In this document: in pieces, positions 18,738-27,475 of the stretch
How positions within the stretch are numbered: the stretch's first letter is position 1
Layout: each line of letters opens with the position of its first letter
Notes under the pieces: generated by a model
The model's input: only the letters and a program-made list of their open reading frames with translations
The model's database searches: none
Told to the model about the DNA's origin: nothing
Position numbers and translations under genes: made by a program
Assembly: GCF_029395435.1 (NCBI RefSeq)
Contig: NZ_CP113915.1
Location: 434,001 to 498,000, forward strand
DNA from: Bifidobacterium sp. ESL0790
GTDB taxonomy: Bacteria > Actinomycetota > Actinomycetes > Actinomycetales > Bifidobacteriaceae
DNA: 64,000 nt
Direction of reading: 5' to 3'

Positions 18738-20246
18738 GTGCTTGACAATGATGATGAGAAATTAACCATGACGCGGCGGCGCAAGCCCGAGGTGCTCGCC
18801 CCGGCCGGCAACCTGCGCAGCTTGGAGACGGCCATCGATTTCGGCGCGGACGCCGTCTACTGCGGCGGCAAGGAATTCGGCATGCGCTCGGCCCCGAAGA
18901 ACCTCTCATACGAGGACCTGGCGGCCGGCGCGCAATACGCCCACAAGCGCGGTGCCCGCGTCTATGTGACCTGCAACGTCCTGCCCCACAACGACGAGGT
19001 CGAGGACATGAAGGACTACATCGGCAAGCTGGCCGAGACGGGCATCGACGCGCTGATCGTCACCGACATCGGCGTGATGGTGGCCGCCCACCGCATCGCC
19101 CCGAAACTCGAGCTGCACGTCTCCACCCAGGCCGGCGTCACCAACTACCTCGCCGCCAACGCGCTCTACGAACTGGGCGCGAAACGTGTGGTGCTGGCCC
19201 GCGAGCTCAGCCTGCAGGCACTGCGCGACATCCGCGCCAACATCCCCGAGGACATGGACATCGAGTGCTTCGTGCATGGGTCGATGTGCATGGCGTTTTC
19301 CGGCCGCTGCCTCATCTCCAACTACATGAACGGGCGCGACGCCAACCACGGCGAATGCTCGCAGCCCTGCCGCTGGAAATACCACGTCGTCGAGGAGAAG
19401 CGCCCCGGCCAGTTCTTCCCGGTCGAGGAGAACGACGAGGGCACATTCCTCTTCAACTCGCAGGACATGTGCATGCTTGACCACCTTGACGATGTGATCG
19501 ACGCCGGCGCCACCAGTCTCAAGATCGAGGGCCGCGCCAAAAGCGCTTATTACGTTGCCGCGATGGCCAACGCCTACAAGTGCGCGGTCGATGAATATAT
19601 GGTGCAGCGTGGTTTCGAGGACGAAGACGGACGCGTGCTTAAGCCATTCCGTGACCAGGTCATCCGCAACCGCGCGGTGACGAACGCGGCCGTGGTCTCC
19701 GACGACAGCATCGGTTTCCATTCCTCCAGCCTTTCCGGCTCGAAGGCGGCGGCGCGCACCATGCTCGCCCCACACGCGGGCGCGTTGGTGGGTGAGGAGG
19801 CGAACATGGCCGACGAAGCCGCGAGGCCGGAGCACGTCGCCTTGCCGCAATGGTTGAAGGACGAGCCATACAAGGTCTCGCACCGCGATTACTGCACCGG
19901 CTTCTATTATCCCGAGCACAAAGCCGGTCAGAACACCGACCGTGGCGGCTATTTCCGCGACTGGCTCGTCGTCGGCGAGGTGCAAGGCTACGACGCCGAG
20001 ACCAAGCGGATCACGCTGATGAGCCGCAACAAGATCGAGGCCGGGCAGCTGGTCGAGTTCCTCATTCCGGGGCGCAAACCCGTGGATTATACGGTGCCCG
20101 GCGGCGGGTTCCAGGACGCCGATGGCAACCCGGTGGAGGCCATCAACAACCCGGCGCACGTCTTCTCGATGCCTTGCCCCGAGCCGATTCCCGTGGGTTC
20201 GATGATGCGCTCGCACGCCAGGAACCGCACGCTCAAGGCGGAGTGA
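18738..20246 (+). CDS. Peptidase U32 family protein
   Basis: The 502-residue protein has the complete U32 signature, E-x-F-x-H-G-S-x-C-x4-G-x-C-x-x-S, seen as ECFVHGSMCMAFSGRCLIS near residues 174-192. N-terminal PEVLAPAGNLRSLETAI and a further Cys pair (GECSQPCRWKY) also fit. A C-terminal beta-barrel-like domain begins around residue 390. U32 proteins include collagenase-like proteases and enzymes of tRNA/ubiquinone hydroxylation (TrhP/UbiU type); the conserved cysteines favour an Fe-S role, which is inference. GTG 18738 fits a leaderless start; ATG 18768 (MTRRRKPEVLAP) is the alternative and the better match to conserved homology. Confidence 0.88.
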   Translation: MLDNDDEKLTMTRRRKPEVLAPAGNLRSLETAIDFGADAVYCGGKEFGMRSAPKNLSYEDLAAGAQYAHKRGARVYVTCNVLPHNDEVEDMKDYIGKLAETGIDALIVTDIGVMVAAHRIAPKLELHVSTQAGVTNYLAANALYELGAKRVVLARELSLQALRDIRANIPEDMDIECFVHGSMCMAFSGRCLISNYMNGRDANHGECSQPCRWKYHVVEEKRPGQFFPVEENDEGTFLFNSQDMCMLDHLDDVIDAGATSLKIEGRAKSAYYVAAMANAYKCAVDEYMVQRGFEDEDGRVLKPFRDQVIRNRAVTNAAVVSDDSIGFHSSSLSGSKAAARTMLAPHAGALVGEEANMADEAARPEHVALPQWLKDEPYKVSHRDYCTGFYYPEHKAGQNTDRGGYFRDWLVVGEVQGYDAETKRITLMSRNKIEAGQLVEFLIPGRKPVDYTVPGGGFQDADGNPVEAINNPAHVFSMPCPEPIPVGSMMRSHARNRTLKAE

Positions 20247-20311
20247 TATCGCGGTGGTTTGGCTACGAGCGTGGCTTTCGCGAGACCGCGGGCGCGGGCA
20301 TGGCGTTCGCG

Positions 20312-20317
20312 TAGGAT
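20312..20317 (+). promoter_or_regulatory. -10 box of the PgeF-like gene, leaderless type
   Basis: TAGGAT lies 7 nt before ATG 20325. Confidence 0.45.
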
Positions 20318-20324
20318 GGCGCGT

Positions 20325-21536
20325 ATGAACGAATCCAAGAGCAACGACCAGCGTCGCGACGCCTACGACGACGCGATTCTCGACAGCAACGCCATCGCCC
20401 CGAACGACGCTCAGGGCAACCCGATTCCGGTGACCATCCCCATCGACCTGGCGCCGGGTGTCAAGGTGGTCTACACCACGAGGCTCGGTGGCGTGAGCGA
20501 AGGCGATTGGGCCGATTGCAACTTTGGCGGCAAGTCCGGCGACAATCCCGTCCACGTCCGCGCGAATCGCGAGGCGTTGGCCAAGGCCATTGACGCGCCG
20601 CTTTCGCTGGTCGGCCAGGTGCATTCAGGCCGTGCGATTGATGTGGATGAGTGCTTGCGACGCAATGCTTCCTATGGCTCGGATCTGTCTGGCACGGTCA
20701 TGGACCAGACGCAAAGCGAGGCGCTGCAAACTCCCGTCGTGACCGAAAAGGTCGAGGAGACCAAGGAGATTATCTCCGATGAAGGCGTCGTCGTTCGTGA
20801 GGACTCGACGGTAATCAAACAGGTTGCGGACGATGCGGGAACAGATGGCGGCCAACTCGGCACGAGCGAAGACCTCCACGATTCCGTTCCCGCCGAACCC
20901 GGCCATTTCCCCAAGCTGGAAGCCGACGGCCAGGTGACCACGCAAACCGGTATGGCACTCGGCATGTTCGCCGCCGATTGCCTGCCCGTGCTGCTGGCCG
21001 ACGCCACCGCCGGCGTCATCGGAGCCTGCCACTGCGGCCGAAGGGGCCTGGAGCGCGGTGTCATCGGCTCCACCGTCGAGCTGATGTTGGCCAAAGGCGC
21101 GCGCCCGGAGCGCATCGTCGCCACTCTGGGCCCGTGCATCTGCGGGGATTGCTACGAGGTGGGTGACGAGATCGCCGACGCCTTCGACGCCCGGTTCCCG
21201 GGCACCTTCACCCTCACCCGTTTCGGCGGCCCCGGCATCGACATCGCCAAGGCCGCCCGCCAGGAGCTGGAGAAGGCCGGCATACCGCGCGACAACGTCA
21301 TTGACTCCGCCCCGCGTGTGGCCGCAGCCACGCAATATCTCGACCATGACGCCGAGCTCGCCGACCTATGCGCCAACGACGGCGAGGGCGAAAGCGATCT
21401 GGCCGACCGGCTGGCCCAGCTCCGCCACCCGATGTGCACGCTCGAGAATCCGCTCTGGTATTCGCACCGGCGCGCGTCGCTGGCGAAGAAGGAACACGAG
21501 GGGCGCTTTTTGGCGCTTATCGTCCGCGAGGACTAA
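20325..21536 (+). CDS. PgeF / YfiH family protein (multicopper polyphenol oxidase-like)
   Basis: The 403-residue protein belongs to the YfiH/YlmD/LACC1 family. Members act as purine nucleoside phosphorylases or adenosine deaminases, or as peptidoglycan-editing amidases. The three metal-site residues are present: His in GQVHSGRAIDVDE, Cys in FAADCLPVLLAD and His in GACHCGRRGLE. GPCICGDCYEVG is also present. An insertion of about 80 residues (roughly 125-205, rich in Glu/Thr) separates the first His from the rest and explains the extra length over the usual ~250. ATG 20325 fits a leaderless start. Confidence 0.85.
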   Translation: MNESKSNDQRRDAYDDAILDSNAIAPNDAQGNPIPVTIPIDLAPGVKVVYTTRLGGVSEGDWADCNFGGKSGDNPVHVRANREALAKAIDAPLSLVGQVHSGRAIDVDECLRRNASYGSDLSGTVMDQTQSEALQTPVVTEKVEETKEIISDEGVVVREDSTVIKQVADDAGTDGGQLGTSEDLHDSVPAEPGHFPKLEADGQVTTQTGMALGMFAADCLPVLLADATAGVIGACHCGRRGLERGVIGSTVELMLAKGARPERIVATLGPCICGDCYEVGDEIADAFDARFPGTFTLTRFGGPGIDIAKAARQELEKAGIPRDNVIDSAPRVAAATQYLDHDAELADLCANDGEGESDLADRLAQLRHPMCTLENPLWYSHRRASLAKKEHEGRFLALIVRED

Positions 21537-21543
21537 ACGGCGC

Positions 21544-21549
21544 TAGACT
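21544..21549 (+). promoter_or_regulatory. -10 box of the pyroglutamyl-peptidase homologue, leaderless type
   Basis: TAGACT begins 8 nt after the preceding stop codon and lies 6 nt before ATG 21556. Confidence 0.5.
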
Positions 21550-21555
21550 GGAGCT

Positions 21556-22257
21556 ATGAAACAACTACGTGTCGTGATCTCCGGTTTCGCCTCCTATCCG
21601 GACGTGGAGCGCAACCCTTCGCAAGAGGTGCCCAAGGCCTTCGCCGAACAGGGGCTGGGCGACGAGCCGGACGACGTGCTCGAGGATGTGGACCTGAGCG
21701 TCAACACCGTTGACCTGCCGGTGAGCTTCGAGGAGGCTTGGCCGAAACTCAAGGAGACGCTCGATGCCACGCACCCCGACATCGTCATCGCCACAGGGCT
21801 CAAGGCCGCGGCGCGCGGCATCTTGCTGGAGCGTTGCGCCACCAACGTCATCGACACCTCGCGCCGTGAGGCCCAGGGCGACATCCCCGGCTCCTGCGCG
21901 GAGGTGGCGGAGGAGCCGCAGCGCAAGCCCGTCGACCCGCAGGGTCCGGCCGGGTTCTGGACACGCCTGCCCCTGCGCGCCATCCTCGACGACTTCGGCT
22001 CGCACGGCATCCCCTCGGCGCTGAGCTCCGACGCCGGCACGTTCCTGAGCAATTCCGTCTTCTACAACCTCATGCACTGGTCGGCATGCCAGGAGCGCGT
22101 GCTCTCCGGCTTCGTCAGCTTCCCGGTCATCACCAGCGAGCCGCACCCGCGCCACGGGCTCTCCTTCGACCAGCAGGTTGAGGCCTGCCGTCTGGTGGTG
22201 CGCGAGACGGCCAGGTACTATCTCGATCCGTCGTCCTCGGACATCCTCATCGCCTGA
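21556..22257 (+). CDS. Pyroglutamyl-peptidase I homologue without catalytic Cys/His
   Basis: The 233-residue protein follows the peptidase C15 fold: GFASYPDVERNPS at the N terminus, GLKAAARGILLERCATNV with the conserved Glu (E92), and the later SSDAGTFLSNSVFYNLMHW and GFVSFP segments. In active enzymes these last two read AGTYxCN and GFIHVP. Here the nucleophile Cys is Ser165 and the catalytic His is Ser188, so cleavage of pyroglutamyl residues is unlikely by the usual mechanism. It is probably a pseudoenzyme or has changed activity. It has its own promoter box 8 nt after the PgeF-like gene. Confidence 0.75.
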   Translation: MKQLRVVISGFASYPDVERNPSQEVPKAFAEQGLGDEPDDVLEDVDLSVNTVDLPVSFEEAWPKLKETLDATHPDIVIATGLKAAARGILLERCATNVIDTSRREAQGDIPGSCAEVAEEPQRKPVDPQGPAGFWTRLPLRAILDDFGSHGIPSALSSDAGTFLSNSVFYNLMHWSACQERVLSGFVSFPVITSEPHPRHGLSFDQQVEACRLVVRETARYYLDPSSSDILIA

Positions 22258-22437
22258 GTCTCGCGAGAGGTCTGCTGAGTGTGGTGGGCTTGGCCTGGTC
22301 ACGTGTGATCAGGGGCCGTTTGTATACACTCGTTACGCGCCGATTTTGTAGTGCATTGTGCGTTGACGCGCCCATACGGCACGTTTCGCGTCGTCTCTGT
22401 GTGGATTGGGCGTTTTCTCCACGGTTGTGACAGGCAA

Positions 22438-22443
22438 TATACT
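22438..22443 (+). promoter_or_regulatory. -10 box of the coiled-coil gene
   Basis: TATACT lies about 60 nt before ATG 22502. No good -35 is visible. The rest of the 244-nt gap holds nothing I can name. Confidence 0.45.
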
Positions 22444-22501
22444 AAAGTAATTTAAAGGTTTTGAAATTTGCGGCTTTGGTCGCAGGGCGAAAGGAACAAC
22501 C

Positions 22502-24193
22502 ATGGTGGACCGCTTCCCGACGGAGCTGCGCGGATACAACAAGGAAAAGGTGGACGAGTCGTTCACCGAGATGCAGGAGACGCTCGACCGCATGCGTGCG
22601 CAGGTCAGCTCGAGCGACGATGCCATCCTTCAGTTGCAGGCGCAGCTGCAGGAAGAGAAAAAGAAGGCCGCGAAGGCGGGTTCGGGCAATTCGTTCGCGT
22701 CGTTGGGCGCCAACGCCCAGCAGATGCTCGCCAGCGCCGAGCAGACCAGCAAGGAGCTGATCAACCGCGCCAAGCAGGACGCCTCCAGCACCCGCGCCTC
22801 CGCCTCCTCCAAGGTGGAGACCCTGCTCAACAACGCCAAGCTCGACGCCCAGCACATCCGTGACGAGGCCAACGCCAAGGCCGCCACCATCCTCGCCAAG
22901 GCTCAGACGGAGTCCGAGTCCATCACCACCTCCGCCAAGCAGGACGCCACGCGTCTGCGCGAGGAGACCGCCAAGACGGTCACCGAGCAGCGCGACACCG
23001 TCGAGATCGAGCTGAGCAACAACCGCGAGGAGCACAACAAGCGCCTCGCCAGCGAGAAGGCCAAGCAGGACCGCGAGATCTCCGAGATGAAGGCGAAGGC
23101 CACCCAGCAGGTCGCCGACCAGCGCAAGGCCGCCAACGAAGAGATCACCAAGATGAAGAGCGACGCCAGCGACCAGATCGAGACGGCGCTTTCCGAGGCC
23201 AACAAGAAGCTCGCCAACGTGCGTGAGCAGGTCTCCCGCATGACCACCGAGGCGCAGCGCAAGGCCACCGAGATCACCGACGCCGCCGAGTCGAAGGCCC
23301 AGGCCATCACCGATGAGGTGGAGGTCAAGCGCACCAAGACGATGAGCGAGCTCAACGCCGAGGTGGAGCAGATTCGCCAGGACATCAGCAAGCAGCAGGA
23401 CGAGGCCACCGCCAAGGTCAACGATTTGCTCAAGACCCTCGAGCAGAGCCGCACTTCGGCGAAGAAAGAGGCGGACTCGCTGGTCTCCAAGGCCAAGGAT
23501 GTGCGCGAGGAGGCCGATTCGTACGCGCTCGCCAAGCGCCAGGAGGCCGACAAGCAGGCCGAGGAGGCCATGGAGAAGGCCACCCGTGACGCCGCCGCCC
23601 GCATCGAGGAGCGTCGCCAGGCCGCCAAGAGCGAGATCGATGGCCTCGAGAAGCGCATCACCGACTTGCAGGAGCGTGAGGCGACCATCACCCAGCGCGT
23701 CACCGAGCTTCGTTCGCTCTTCTCCAACGCCTTCTCCGGATTCGGCTTCGCCGACGACAAGAAGAAGGACGGCGTGGATGTGCCCGTGATGAACGCCGTG
23801 GCCGACGACCTCGACCAGGCCGCCGCGCAAGGCGATTCCGCCAACGACGCGCATGACGCCAAGTTCAAGCCCGCGCCCGCCCGCGTCGCGTCCAATGACG
23901 TGAAGCCCGCCGCCAAGGAGGCTCCGACTTCTGCGCAGCAGTCGCAGGCTCAGGCCAATGCCTCCGCCCAGGCGCGCGCCGTCTCTTCGGCGGCCAAGCC
24001 CGAGGACAAGACTCCCGCTCCGGCGAAGGCCGAGGCTCAGGAGCCGGCCGCCGCTCCCGCCAAGCCTGTGGCGTCTGCCGTCGAACCTGCTGAGGAAGAG
24101 ATTGATGGCGTCCGCCAGAAGAGGCGTATGGCCAGCGACTACGAGGACTATGATTTCGACCGTGGCGGCGAGCCCGCCGGCGGCGCCCGCTGA
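22502..24193 (+). CDS. Long coiled-coil protein (DivIVA/FilP-like cytoskeletal candidate)
   Basis: The 563-residue protein starts FPTELRGYNKEKVDESF, close to the DivIVA N-terminal membrane-binding motif (F..RGY...VD). About 380 residues of almost unbroken Ala/Glu/Lys/Gln/Arg heptads follow. The tail (about 430-540) is Ala/Pro-rich and disordered, ending in an acidic RRMASDYEDYDF peptide. This layout suggests a polar-growth or septum scaffold like actinobacterial DivIVA/Scy/FilP; the role is inferred. AAAGGAAC precedes ATG 22502. A hairpin terminator follows, so it is monocistronic. Confidence 0.65.
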   Translation: MVDRFPTELRGYNKEKVDESFTEMQETLDRMRAQVSSSDDAILQLQAQLQEEKKKAAKAGSGNSFASLGANAQQMLASAEQTSKELINRAKQDASSTRASASSKVETLLNNAKLDAQHIRDEANAKAATILAKAQTESESITTSAKQDATRLREETAKTVTEQRDTVEIELSNNREEHNKRLASEKAKQDREISEMKAKATQQVADQRKAANEEITKMKSDASDQIETALSEANKKLANVREQVSRMTTEAQRKATEITDAAESKAQAITDEVEVKRTKTMSELNAEVEQIRQDISKQQDEATAKVNDLLKTLEQSRTSAKKEADSLVSKAKDVREEADSYALAKRQEADKQAEEAMEKATRDAAARIEERRQAAKSEIDGLEKRITDLQEREATITQRVTELRSLFSNAFSGFGFADDKKKDGVDVPVMNAVADDLDQAAAQGDSANDAHDAKFKPAPARVASNDVKPAAKEAPTSAQQSQAQANASAQARAVSSAAKPEDKTPAPAKAEAQEPAAAPAKPVASAVEPAEEEIDGVRQKRRMASDYEDYDFDRGGEPAGGAR

Positions 24194-24221
24194 TTGGGAA
24201 TCATAAGGATATATTGACGTG

Positions 24222-24260
24222 ACATCCGTCTTATGCTCTTTTGGGCTATAAGGCGGATGT
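24222..24260 (+). terminator. Hairpin after the coiled-coil gene
   Basis: A 13-bp stem (24222-24234 with 24248-24260, one G-T pair) is followed by TCTGTTG. Confidence 0.65.
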
Positions 24261-24393
24261 TCTGTTGTGGCGGGTCTGATGGCCTGCCGTTGGGTCGGCG
24301 GCGTGCTGCCGTCGCGCGTTGCGTCGGGGCATGAGGCCTTGGGCCGTGTCGCCGACCATGAAAAGTAATCAGAGTTATTGAAGGAGTTTTCTG

Positions 24394-25731
24394 ATGACTG
24401 AGATCACACCGTTGAACGGCGAAAGACTCGACCAGCTACGTGAGGGATTCGACGCCTCGGGTGCCAACCGCATGGCGATGAACGCCGTGACGACCTCCGG
24501 CATCAACCCGGTGGCCCACAACTACGACCGCGCCCGCACCCTGCAGCGCCGGTTCTCTGTGACCGTCGACAACGGCGAGGTGACCAACCAGAACCGTTCC
24601 GGCCGCTGCTGGCTGTTCAGCTCGCTGAACGTGGCGCGCTTCGTGGCCAAGAAGAGCCTGAACCTCGACCAGTTCGAGTTCTCGCAGAACTACGCGATGT
24701 ACTTCGACAAGCTCGAGCGCATCAACTACTTCCTGCGTGACGTCGCCGCCCTCGTGCGCGCCGGGGAGCCCGCCGATTCGCAGCTCATGCTCCATCTGCT
24801 CGCCGACGTGATGGGCGATGGCGGCCAGTGGACCATGGCCATGAACGTCTACAAGAAGTACGGCGCGGTGCCCAAGGACTTCTATCCTGAGACCGTATCT
24901 TCGAAATCGACCGGCGAGATGAACACCCAGCTTCGCCGCATGCTGCACACCGCCGTGGCGCACATGTATGCCGAGCCGGCCAAGATCGACGAGATCGTGG
25001 CGCAGGGCGTCGAGGCCGGGCATCGCATGCTGACCATCCACCTGGGTGAGCCGCCGAAGAGCTTCGATTGGGAGTGGACCGACAAGGACGGCGAATTCCA
25101 TCGTGACGGCGAGATCACGCCGGTCGAGTTCTGGAAGAAGTACGTCGGCGGGGCCGGGCTCGAGGACTATGTCTGCCTGGTCGACGACCCGCGCGCCGAG
25201 CATGCCAAGGGCAAGAAGATCGGCATCGAGCACTTGGGCAACGTGGCCGGGGGAGACCCGACCGAATACCTCAACGTGCCCAACCAGTTCATGAAGGACT
25301 GCGTGCGCCGCATCCTCTCCGAGCAGGGCATCCCGGTGTGGTTCGGGGCGGACTGTCATCCGATGATGGACCGCGACGGCGGGGCCTGGGCCACCGATCT
25401 CTTCGAGTACGGCAAGGTCTATGACGTCGATTTCGACATGGATAAGGAGCAGCGCGTGCGCTACGGCGACTCCGCGATGAACCATGCGATGGCGTTCGTC
25501 GGGGTGGATGTGGCCGACGACGGCGAGACCACGAACCGCTGGCGCGTGGAGAACTCGTGGGGCTGCAAGGTGGCCGACAAGGGCTACTTCACCATGAGCG
25601 ACGACTGGTTCACTGAATACGTCTACGAGGTGGCCGTCCCCAAGTCCATGCTCCCCGCCGAATACCAGGCCGCACTCACCGAGCCCGCCACCATGTTGCC
25701 TGCTTGGGACCCAATGGGCGCGTTGGCCTGA
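24394..25731 (+). CDS. pepC: Aminopeptidase C (bleomycin hydrolase family, C1B)
   Basis: The 445-residue cytosolic cysteine aminopeptidase has the catalytic Cys in QNRSGRCWLFSSLN, the His in NHAMAFVGVD and the Asn in VENSWG, all intact. It trims peptides to free amino acids, probably as a hexamer. AAGGAG lies upstream of ATG 24394 and the length is normal. A 9-bp hairpin starts 3 nt after the stop, the first of five hairpins in the following gap. Confidence 0.95.
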   Translation: MTEITPLNGERLDQLREGFDASGANRMAMNAVTTSGINPVAHNYDRARTLQRRFSVTVDNGEVTNQNRSGRCWLFSSLNVARFVAKKSLNLDQFEFSQNYAMYFDKLERINYFLRDVAALVRAGEPADSQLMLHLLADVMGDGGQWTMAMNVYKKYGAVPKDFYPETVSSKSTGEMNTQLRRMLHTAVAHMYAEPAKIDEIVAQGVEAGHRMLTIHLGEPPKSFDWEWTDKDGEFHRDGEITPVEFWKKYVGGAGLEDYVCLVDDPRAEHAKGKKIGIEHLGNVAGGDPTEYLNVPNQFMKDCVRRILSEQGIPVWFGADCHPMMDRDGGAWATDLFEYGKVYDVDFDMDKEQRVRYGDSAMNHAMAFVGVDVADDGETTNRWRVENSWGCKVADKGYFTMSDDWFTEYVYEVAVPKSMLPAEYQAALTEPATMLPAWDPMGALA

Positions 25732-25733
25732 GA

Positions 25734-26023
25734 GAAACAGCCCTGTGGGCTGTTTCTGGCCAACACGCGCCTCGCACCGGCCGCTGCCGGTGCGAGGCCT
25801 CGGCCACATGAGTTGGCTTGTTGAATCAGATTGTAGACATTGATTAATTAGGGGCACTTGCATAAGAGAAAAGTCCTGTGGACTTTTCTTGCAAGTGCCC
25901 GTTGGCTCGCTTTACAGCGAGCCAACGCAGATTTGAGTGTCCTTACTGCTGCTAACAAGTCAATCCTGCTGGAAAACGTACGTTTTCATACCTCAATATG
26001 TACGTTTTCCAGCAGGATTGACT
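25734..26023 (+). repeat. Array of five perfect stem-loops between pepC and a DAHP synthase gene
   Basis: Five inverted repeats with different sequences lie almost back to back: 25734-25756 (9 bp), 25769-25798 (13 bp, loop CGCT), 25852-25900 (11 bp plus inner 10 bp, loop TGT), 25901-25926 (11 bp, loop TTAC) and 25958-26023 (24 bp). The first two look like terminators of pepC. The third and fourth abut. The arms of the fifth contain ACGTAC, and its left arm continues into a 16-bp palindrome (25972-25987). No convincing gene overlaps them. Function unknown. Confidence 0.8.
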
Positions 26024-26100
26024 CGTTAAACGCAGGATGGGTGTTTAGCTGCGGTGCAACGGGAATCGACCCACTGCGCTTGTCGCCGAGATAAATCGAT

Positions 26101-26106
26101 TATAAT
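26101..26106 (+). promoter_or_regulatory. -10 box of the first DAHP synthase gene
   Basis: TATAAT, with TTGTCG at 26080-26085 as a possible -35 (15-nt spacer). It gives a leader of about 55 nt. Confidence 0.55.
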
Positions 26107-26167
26107 GAACAGCCTATTGCCAACTACGGCGCTACGGCAGTGCCGACTTAAGGAAGAGGAGGGAATG

Positions 26168-27307
26168 ATGGTTGTGATGCGTGGACCTGGAAGCTCAGAG
26201 GATGCCCAACGATTTGATGACGAGGCCGTCTACCCCGAGACCGTGGATGTCAACATCCGCCAGCTTGACCCGATTCCCGCGCCCCGAGTCTTTCTGAAGG
26301 AGCTGCCGATCACCAAGCCGATGAGCGACCTGGTGTTGCGTTCACGCCAGGAGATCCGCAACATCCTGCACGGCCGCGACGACAGGCTTCTGGTCATCGT
26401 CGGCCCTTGCTCGATCCACGACCCGAAGGCCGCGCTCGATTACGCCGGCCGTCTGGCGAAGGTCAGCGAGGAGCTCAAGGACCAGCTGCTCGTGGTCATG
26501 CGCGTCTATTTCGAGAAGCCCCGCACCACCATCGGTTGGAAGGGCCTGATCAACGACCCTGACCTCGACGGCGAGTTCAACATCCGCAAGGGCATGTTCC
26601 TGGCCCGCAAGACCCTGACCGACGTGCTTTCGCTCGGCCTGCCCACCGCCACCGAGTGGCTCGACCCCATCACCCCGCAGTACTTGTGCGACCTGGTGAG
26701 CTGGGGCGCGATCGGCGCGCGCAACACCGAAAGCCAGGTCCACCGCGAGCTGGCCAGCGGCATGTCGATGCCCATCGGTTTCAAGAACTCCACCGACGGC
26801 TCCGTGAAGGTCGCGGCGGATTCCTGCTACGCGGTGGCCAACGAGCATCATTTCCTGTCCATCAACCTCGACGGCCGCGTGATTTCCGCCGAAACCAAGG
26901 GCAATCCGGACTGCCATCTGGTGCTCCGTGGCTCCAACGACGGCCCGAACTACGACGCCAAGTCCGTCGCCGAGGCGCTCGAGACCTTGAAGCAGTCGAA
27001 GGTCACCGGCCCGAGCGAGCACGGCCTGGTCATCGACGCCGCGCACGGCAACTGCGGCAAGGACGAGGTGCGTGAGGCCGAGGTCATCGAGAACATCGCA
27101 GGCCGTCTGGCCAAGGGCGAGCCCGGCATCTTCGGGGTGATGATGGAGAGCTTCATCAAGGGCGGCCACCAGTCGCCGGCCCCGCTCGATCAGCTGGTCT
27201 ACGGCCGTTCGATCACCGATTCATGCATCCCGTGGGACCGCACCAACGAGCTGCTGCACACCCTGTCGGACGCTATCGCCACCCGTCGCAAGCTCGACGG
27301 CGAGTAA
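26168..27307 (+). CDS. 3-deoxy-7-phosphoheptulonate (DAHP) synthase, type I (copy 1)
   Basis: The 379-residue AroF/G/H-type enzyme condenses phosphoenolpyruvate with erythrose 4-phosphate, the entry to aromatic amino acids. It has LLVIVGPCSIHDPKAALDYA, MRVYFEKPRTTIGWKGLIND, WGAIGARNTESQVHRELASG, GFKNSTDGS and a metal-site DAAHGNCGKD. GAGGAGG lies just upstream; ATG 26168 has better spacing than ATG 26165. A terminator at 27320 separates it from the second copy, so the two are transcribed independently. Confidence 0.93.
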   Translation: MVVMRGPGSSEDAQRFDDEAVYPETVDVNIRQLDPIPAPRVFLKELPITKPMSDLVLRSRQEIRNILHGRDDRLLVIVGPCSIHDPKAALDYAGRLAKVSEELKDQLLVVMRVYFEKPRTTIGWKGLINDPDLDGEFNIRKGMFLARKTLTDVLSLGLPTATEWLDPITPQYLCDLVSWGAIGARNTESQVHRELASGMSMPIGFKNSTDGSVKVAADSCYAVANEHHFLSINLDGRVISAETKGNPDCHLVLRGSNDGPNYDAKSVAEALETLKQSKVTGPSEHGLVIDAAHGNCGKDEVREAEVIENIAGRLAKGEPGIFGVMMESFIKGGHQSPAPLDQLVYGRSITDSCIPWDRTNELLHTLSDAIATRRKLDGE

Positions 27308-27319
27308 AACCCCGCCCAA

Positions 27320-27371
27320 ACTACGAAGAAAAGCACCATTGTGGGCACATTTTGGTGCTTTTCTCCGTAGT
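27320..27371 (+). terminator. Terminator after DAHP synthase copy 1
   Basis: AGAAAAGCACCA (27327-27338) pairs with TGGTGCTTTTCT (27353-27364). An outer ACTACG/CGTAGT stem extends it across one mismatch. Confidence 0.8.
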
Positions 27372-27475
27372 GACGGGACGGCTGTAGGCGCGGCCGGTTA
27401 TGCCTCGTCGGCGCTATGATCGGTATGCTGGCAACAGGCCGGCGAGCGGGCTATGACTATGGAGGGGGACTTGGC

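Noticed and set aside
25858..26094. 78-codon open frame over the hairpin array
   Set aside because: It starts inside a hairpin arm, has no ribosome binding site, and its sequence is constrained by the inverted repeats.
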